From Accumulibacter jenkinsii (lineage in GTDB: Bacteria > Pseudomonadota > Gammaproteobacteria > Burkholderiales > Rhodocyclaceae), in contig JAZKUF010000006.1 of the NCBI GenBank assembly GCA_036625225.1, positions 127,097-191,096 on the forward strand: a stretch of DNA of 64,000 bases. The letters are read 5' to 3'. The notes under the pieces were generated by a model that had not been told where the DNA came from, ran no database searches, and saw nothing but the letters and a program-made list of their open reading frames with translations. Positions within the stretch are counted from its first letter, which is position 1. Each line of letters opens with the position of its first letter. Below, piece after piece: positions 59,798 through 64,000 of the stretch. Both the position numbers and the translations under genes were made by a program.

Positions 59798-61092
59798 TGT
59801 TAAAAACACATCAGAATATCGGCGTGGCAAGCAGACTAAAGAAAAGTCTTGCTTCTCTCATCAAGCAGACGGGATTCCGGTACGAGCACGTCATCATTCC
59901 GAAGTATTACCTCCCCTATGTGTTTCTTGATGGGATTGCCGAAAAGGCTCCAATACAGTGTGATTTTGAGGTTACCTATCGCTGCAACATGTACTGTGAT
60001 ATGTGCCCACAGGTTTCACACCGTGAGCAACATCTCCACGGTGGCCAGATTCGTCGTCTAGCAGGTGGCACATATCGAAGCGAACTTTCTACCAAAGAGA
60101 TCAAAAGTGCAATTTCTGATCTCGCCGAAGGAGGGACAAAGATCGTCCTGTTTTCCGGCGGGGAGCCATTTCTCCGCAAGGATTTGTGCAATATTCTGGA
60201 ACATGCTAAACATCTTGGCCTTAATGTCACGATTATCACCAATGGTTCGCTTATTACTCCTAGCATCGCGGAACACTTGGTCCGGATCGGCGTGGACGCC
60301 ATTACGTTCTCGCTCGACGGGCCGAAGGACTTGCACAACAAGATTCGCAATCTTGCCAACGGCTTTGATTCGTTAGGCAATAGCATCCGGCTTTTGCAGT
60401 CGGAAAAGGCACGTCAAGAGACAGAGCGGCCTTACCTGTCAATCTCTTCGGTCATCCAGCAGCAGAACCAGGGCCAACTTGCCGAGATCGTCGACACAGC
60501 GCAGCAGCTTGGTGTCAAGAATCTGAATCTAAACTTTCCTTTTTACACCACCCCTGAGCTGGAGTTGGCGACCTGGGAAAAGCTCAAGCCACGTTTTCGG
60601 CAAGGTGCAAAGCCGGAGGAGCAGAGCAACCTGAATGGACACCGCAATCTTGTTCCCGAAGCGGTTCTGAGTCAGCTTGCGGATTCGCGAAAACGCGCCG
60701 CTTTACATGGCATAAGTATTAACACATCTCCTCAACTAGAGGATCGAGAAATTCCGGAGTATATCGAAGATCCCACGTTCTCGGTCGTGCATAAATGTTT
60801 TTATTCCTGGAAAACCATGCGCGTAAATGCTTGGGGAGATGTGTATCCTTGCTCGATTGATGTACATCTTGGAAATATCAGAGAACAGGGGATTCTCGAT
60901 TTGTGGAATGGCGAGCCCTATCGTGAGTTCCGTCGAACAGTGAAGAAGAATAAACTATTCTCGCAGTGTGCAAAATGCTGCGTCTTGACCAACAGAATTT
61001 GGAACCGCCTGCCGGTAATCACCCTCGGGCGTGGAGTGCTCCGTCCGCTGCGGCTGACAAAAATCAAGGAAATATTCCGGAGGGTATGTTGA
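59797..61092 (+). CDS. Radical SAM/SPASM protein 1
   Basis: A 431-residue radical SAM enzyme. The [4Fe-4S] motif is CNMYCDMC (about 64-71), after a roughly 60-residue N-terminal extension; GGEP (about 124-127) is the SAM-binding motif. The C-terminus has SPASM-like cysteines (KCFYSWKTMRVNAWGDVYPC, then CAKCC). Such proteins modify peptides or small molecules using an auxiliary Fe-S cluster. The gene is clearly less GC-rich than its neighbours, with many AAA, ATT and TTT codons, suggesting recent transfer. It abuts the second radical SAM gene with no gap (TGA-ATG). The substrate is unknown. Confidence 0.88.
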   Translation: MLKTHQNIGVASRLKKSLASLIKQTGFRYEHVIIPKYYLPYVFLDGIAEKAPIQCDFEVTYRCNMYCDMCPQVSHREQHLHGGQIRRLAGGTYRSELSTKEIKSAISDLAEGGTKIVLFSGGEPFLRKDLCNILEHAKHLGLNVTIITNGSLITPSIAEHLVRIGVDAITFSLDGPKDLHNKIRNLANGFDSLGNSIRLLQSEKARQETERPYLSISSVIQQQNQGQLAEIVDTAQQLGVKNLNLNFPFYTTPELELATWEKLKPRFRQGAKPEEQSNLNGHRNLVPEAVLSQLADSRKRAALHGISINTSPQLEDREIPEYIEDPTFSVVHKCFYSWKTMRVNAWGDVYPCSIDVHLGNIREQGILDLWNGEPYREFRRTVKKNKLFSQCAKCCVLTNRIWNRLPVITLGRGVLRPLRLTKIKEIFRRVC

Positions 61093-62229
61093 ATGCCGAC
61101 CATCGACACTTCTCTGATTTATGCAAAAGGGCTGGTGACGGTCTGGCAAGAAATCACTGCATCACCGCACGGGTTTACACGTTTGTTGCACGGGTTGGCG
61201 GGAAAATTACAGAACAAGATGCAGTGGGCCTATCTTTTCGGTTTACCGACTTATCTCTCGATTGAATTGACCAATCGATGCGCATGTACCTGCGCCCTTT
61301 GTCCCGTGGGACAGCGTATACACGGCAGGCGTCTGGAAAACATGCCGTTGGTGAAATTCACATGGCTGGTGGATAAAGTCAGCAGTCACGCCCGCTTCAT
61401 AGGACTATATAACTGGGGCGACCCTTTTCTGCATCCAGAGGTCTACGAAATGATCTCCTATGTAGCATCGAAGAAAATTTTCGTAAAGATTTCCAGCACG
61501 CTCAGGAACTGGGATTCTGCGCAAGCAGAGCGCCTGGTCAAAACCGGTCTCGACGAACTCAAGGTTTCACTTCATGGCGCCAGCGAGGGCACTTATCGAG
61601 ACTACCAGCCAAGTTTCTCGCGAAAGGATATTAGTTTTGCCGATGCTTTAGAAAAAGTCAGAATTATACAGGCGGCAAAGCTTCGGCTCGGCCTGACCAA
61701 ACCTAACATTACCCTGGGATTCATCGTTACGCGTAACAACGAACATGAAATTGATGAATTTCTTGAAATCTGCCGGCAATTGGGAGCGGACTACAGCTTT
61801 GAGGAAACCAGTCTGAACCTTCGGTTATTGCCCTATGACCGATGGATGAATTCAAGAGGGGTGGACGAAGCTTTTTTGCAGCAAGAACGAAAGGCATTGG
61901 CCGAACGCTGGCTTCCCACGGAAGATCGCTATGTCAACAAATACTACCGATTCATTCGCACGCATGGTGGCGTTCTGCCTGTCACCCATTCCAGGTGGTT
62001 CAGCTGTGACTGGCCATGGCAACAGATGGTCATCTCGTCCAACGGCGACGTGAATCTGTGCTGCGGCAGCTATGCAGCCAGCGACCGCATGGGAAACGTT
62101 TTTGAATCGCCGTTGAGCAAGATCTGGAATAATCGTCTTTACCGCGCGGCGCGGCGTAGTATTTCTTGTCGCTCTGCACCGGACATGCCAAAGGTCTTGT
62201 GCGTGGACTGTCCTGGCCGATTGCTTTAG
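61093..62229 (+). CDS. Radical SAM/SPASM protein 2
   Basis: A 378-residue radical SAM enzyme. The cluster motif is CACTCALC (about 64-71); NWGDPFLHPEV replaces the usual GGEP and is common in this SPASM branch. The C-terminal auxiliary-cluster region has CDWPWQQMVISSNGDVNLCC and a final CVDCPG. It starts at the base after the stop of protein 1 and shares its low GC, so both are one operon. The two proteins are only distantly alike. They may act on the same substrate one after another; none can be named. Confidence 0.88.
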   Translation: MPTIDTSLIYAKGLVTVWQEITASPHGFTRLLHGLAGKLQNKMQWAYLFGLPTYLSIELTNRCACTCALCPVGQRIHGRRLENMPLVKFTWLVDKVSSHARFIGLYNWGDPFLHPEVYEMISYVASKKIFVKISSTLRNWDSAQAERLVKTGLDELKVSLHGASEGTYRDYQPSFSRKDISFADALEKVRIIQAAKLRLGLTKPNITLGFIVTRNNEHEIDEFLEICRQLGADYSFEETSLNLRLLPYDRWMNSRGVDEAFLQQERKALAERWLPTEDRYVNKYYRFIRTHGGVLPVTHSRWFSCDWPWQQMVISSNGDVNLCCGSYAASDRMGNVFESPLSKIWNNRLYRAARRSISCRSAPDMPKVLCVDCPGRLL

Positions 62230-62317
62230 ACAACCGCTGATTAATTCACCTCAAGATCAGGCGTTCATTCTAACGCGTTGCCGGATTGCCGAACGTTTCG
62301 TTTGATGAGTTCTGATC

Positions 62318-63451
62318 GGCGTTGGTGTAGTATATTGGCATACTTTTCGGAGTGATATCCTGTATGGATATATTCCTGACTTTGGGCAAGCGCTCCCTCT
62401 TTTTCCACCCTTCGTCATGCAGCAGGCGCAATTTGCCCTACCCGGACAGATTCTGGCATGCCCAAGTAGGTAAAGGTGTTGAGGATAGCCGCCCGGACGT
62501 GGGCTTCGGTGACTTGCCGCTCGAAGGTCCGGGAGTACAGGGTGTCGCCCAGTTGCTTCAGTCGGTACATCATGTTTTCCGCGATGCTGCGCCGGTGGTA
62601 GCCGCTCTCGTTCTTCCAGACGCTCTTTCCCTTGGCGTCGATCTCTTGGAGGATCGCATCGCGGGGATGGTCGTCTCCCCAGGCAACGGCGCCTTCCCGC
62701 GGGGGAATGGTGGCACGCGCGCCCCGCTCGGCGATGGCTGCGTGGCAGCCGTGGCTGTCGTAGGAACCATCGGCCGATACCTGGTCGATCTCGCCTTCGA
62801 CCTGGTCGAGCAGGCCGGGCAGGATTTCGCTGTCGCCCCAGTCGGCCGTGGTCACTTCAATGCCGATGATGTCCTTGGTGCTTTCGTCTACGGCCAGGTG
62901 GATCTTGCGCCACGTCCGCCGCTTGCCGACCCCGTGCTGGCGTACCTTCCATTCCCCTTCGCCGAAAATCTTCAGCCCGGTCGAATCGACCACCACATGC
63001 GTCGGCCCCTGGCGCGGCCGGCGCGGAATCGTCACCGAAATTTCCGCCGCACGTCGCGACAGGTAGCTGTGGTCCGGGACCGGCAGGTCCAGGTGGCTCA
63101 GGCGCATCAAGGACCTCACCAATCCTTCCGTGGCCCGGTAAGGCAACTGGAACAACGCCTTGATCGTCAGGCATGTCTGGATGGCCATATCCGAGTACTG
63201 CCCAGGGGTGCCACGCCCCACCGGCGGCGGTGGTGTCCAGTGGTCCCGAATGCTTTCATCGTCGAACCAGATCGTCAGATTGCCGCGATTGACCAGCGCC
63301 CGGTCGTACTCCGACCAGTTCCTCACCCGATACTGCTGCTTCAGCCCCACCTCGCCCGTGTCCGCCTTCACCCGCATGGCCATCTCGCACCCTCCTCTTG
63401 CCGCCAAACCCCGAACTCCGGGGGTTCATGCCAATATACTACACCAACGCC
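62318..63451. mobile_element. IS5-family insertion sequence (1134 bp)
   Basis: Perfect 24-bp inverted repeats (beginning GGCGTTGGTGTAGTATATTG) mark both ends, at 62318-62341 and 63428-63451. Nine-base direct repeats GTTCTGATC at 62309-62317 and 63452-63460 flank it; nine bases is usual for the IS903 branch of IS5. It has one transposase gene on the minus strand. The ends are identical and the gene is intact, so the insertion is recent. Confidence 0.95.
62415..63383 (-). CDS. IS5-family transposase
   Basis: A 322-residue DDE transposase. YRVRNWSEYDRALVNRGNLTI is the N-terminal family pattern; HVVVDSTGLKIFGEGEW has the first Asp, VSADGSYDSHGCH the second, and RRSIAENMMYRLKQLGD the Glu. The start at 63383 follows GGAGGG six bases upstream; an in-frame ATG at 63407 is less likely. 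The frame is full length and unbroken. Confidence 0.95.
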   Translation of the reverse strand: MAMRVKADTGEVGLKQQYRVRNWSEYDRALVNRGNLTIWFDDESIRDHWTPPPPVGRGTPGQYSDMAIQTCLTIKALFQLPYRATEGLVRSLMRLSHLDLPVPDHSYLSRRAAEISVTIPRRPRQGPTHVVVDSTGLKIFGEGEWKVRQHGVGKRRTWRKIHLAVDESTKDIIGIEVTTADWGDSEILPGLLDQVEGEIDQVSADGSYDSHGCHAAIAERGARATIPPREGAVAWGDDHPRDAILQEIDAKGKSVWKNESGYHRRSIAENMMYRLKQLGDTLYSRTFERQVTEAHVRAAILNTFTYLGMPESVRVGQIAPAA

Positions 63452-63790
63452 GTTCTGATCAGATTCTGTCGATCCGCGGCACGCAATGCCGAGGCCCCCG
63501 GCGAGGAAGCGCCGCATCACCAGAAAGATGATCAAGGCGTGCGTCACCCTGCAGGCACCTTCTACTGCGTCCGAAGAGCCGCCAAACCATCTCATCGCAC
63601 CAGGACGCGCCGCGAGCAAAGCTCCACGGCCTGTGGATGTTCGGCAAGCGAGCCTGGTTGCCCGCCTGGCGATCTGACTACCTCGGCGGAAAAGCGCGGG
63701 CGAACCGCAAGTGGCGCCGATTCCGCTGGCCCTGCTTCAAGACTGGTTGCCTGAGACTGCTCTCGCAATTTGGCGCGATCTCGGCGATGA
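63452..63790. other. 339-base stretch without a recognised gene
   Basis: It starts with the second copy of the IS5 target repeat. A plus-strand frame at 63637-63822 (MFGKRAWLPAWRSDYLGG) and a minus-strand frame at 63368-63619 with ALIIFLVMRRFLAGG were inspected but match nothing known to me. It is probably a remnant from before the MCE gene stub. Confidence 0.5.
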
Positions 63791-63913
63791 TTGAAGCAAT
63801 GGGGCGTCCTGAGCGAGGTTAAGCGCACCGCGCAGTCACTACGCGTGCTGACCAACTATCTCGAGCGCCATCCACCAGCGCTGATTCGTGGCAAGACCAG
63901 GGAGTTGCAGTGA
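63791..63913 (+). pseudogene. C-terminal stub of a PqiB/MlaD-like MCE protein
   Basis: The last 40 residues of an MCE-family lipid transport protein are seen: EVKRTAQSLRVLTNYLERHP followed by PALIRGKTRELQ and a stop, matching the PqiB ending 'LRxLxdYLERHPeaLirGK'. An in-frame stop lies directly upstream at 63788-63790 and the remaining 500 or so residues are absent. The gene has been cut by the events that brought the IS debris and radical SAM genes. Confidence 0.7.
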
Positions 63914-63929
63914 TGAAGCCCGCCGGAAG

Positions 63930-64000
63930 ATGAGCAGACGAGACAAGCGGCGAAGCGGTCTCGCCGTTCCCTCTGCCGCCGCCGCTGCCGCGGGACCTGC
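63930..64000 (+). CDS. Possible start of the gene after pqiB (partial, low confidence)
   Basis: A frame from ATG 63930 (MSRRDKRRSGLAVPSAAAAAG) continues off the window. The arginine-rich start and alanine-rich stretch could be a signal peptide, as expected for the lipoprotein gene (pqiC/ymbA type) that normally follows pqiB. There is too little sequence to be sure. Confidence 0.25.
   Translation, partial: MSRRDKRRSGLAVPSAAAAAAGP

Overview
The window is a GC-rich betaproteobacterial chromosome segment, most like the Rhodocyclales and in particular Candidatus Accumulibacter. This is an inference from the gene set: fused isobutyryl-CoA mutase, Calvin-cycle genes cbbF-cbbP-cbbT with a divergent LysR regulator, a cyanophycin-linked ABC transporter, a nif cofactor-assembly cluster, and an SAH riboswitch in front of ahcY. 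No tRNA, rRNA or CRISPR array was seen.

Layout. 0-5.4 kb: DUF1854 protein and ABC exporter linked to cyanophycin metabolism (- strand), a FeeM-type GNAT/PilZ fusion, and an AraC regulator. 5.6-12.5 kb: IcmF, a chemoreceptor carrying its own hemerythrin domain, and an MFS permease. 12.6-18.4 kb: OmpA-like lipoprotein, transketolase, phosphoribulokinase, fructose-1,6-bisphosphatase and a divergent CbbR-like regulator. 18.5-23.9 kb: TctE/TctD-type two-component pair, an orphan terminator with a possible small RNA, an M20 amidohydrolase, an AT-rich palindrome-bearing intergenic region, rapZ and a NusG-II protein. 23.9-29.2 kb: SAH riboswitch, ahcY, metF, then a tightly coupled four-gene run (a small J protein and three unknown proteins). 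29.2-32.3 kb: DUF1615 lipoprotein and gamma-glutamyltranspeptidase. 32.5-40.7 kb: nifQ, then nifE-nifN-nifX-rseC-like-nifX-associated-DUF683-fdxB, then iscA-nifU-nifS. Both plus-strand nif operons have a NifA-type TGT-N10-ACA site and a sigma-54 -24/-12 promoter. The nitrogenase structural genes nifHDK are not in the window.

40.8-54 kb is an envelope-protein region: a DUF2092 protein plus a small low-complexity secreted protein occurs twice, with AraC, outer-membrane, DUF4239, DUF3313 and glycine-zipper lipoprotein genes between the copies. The second DUF2092 gene is cut by a 2931-bp IS66-family element. A second, almost identical copy of this element sits inside another, single-gene IS66-family element. 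All three insertions have clear 8-bp target duplications, so the order of events can be read.

58.6-64 kb is a scrapyard of insertion-sequence remnants around two adjacent, relatively AT-rich radical SAM/SPASM genes. It is closed by an intact IS5-family element with 9-bp target duplications and by the C-terminal stub of an MCE (PqiB/MlaD-like) gene. The radical SAM pair looks horizontally acquired and has no recognisable substrate gene left beside it.
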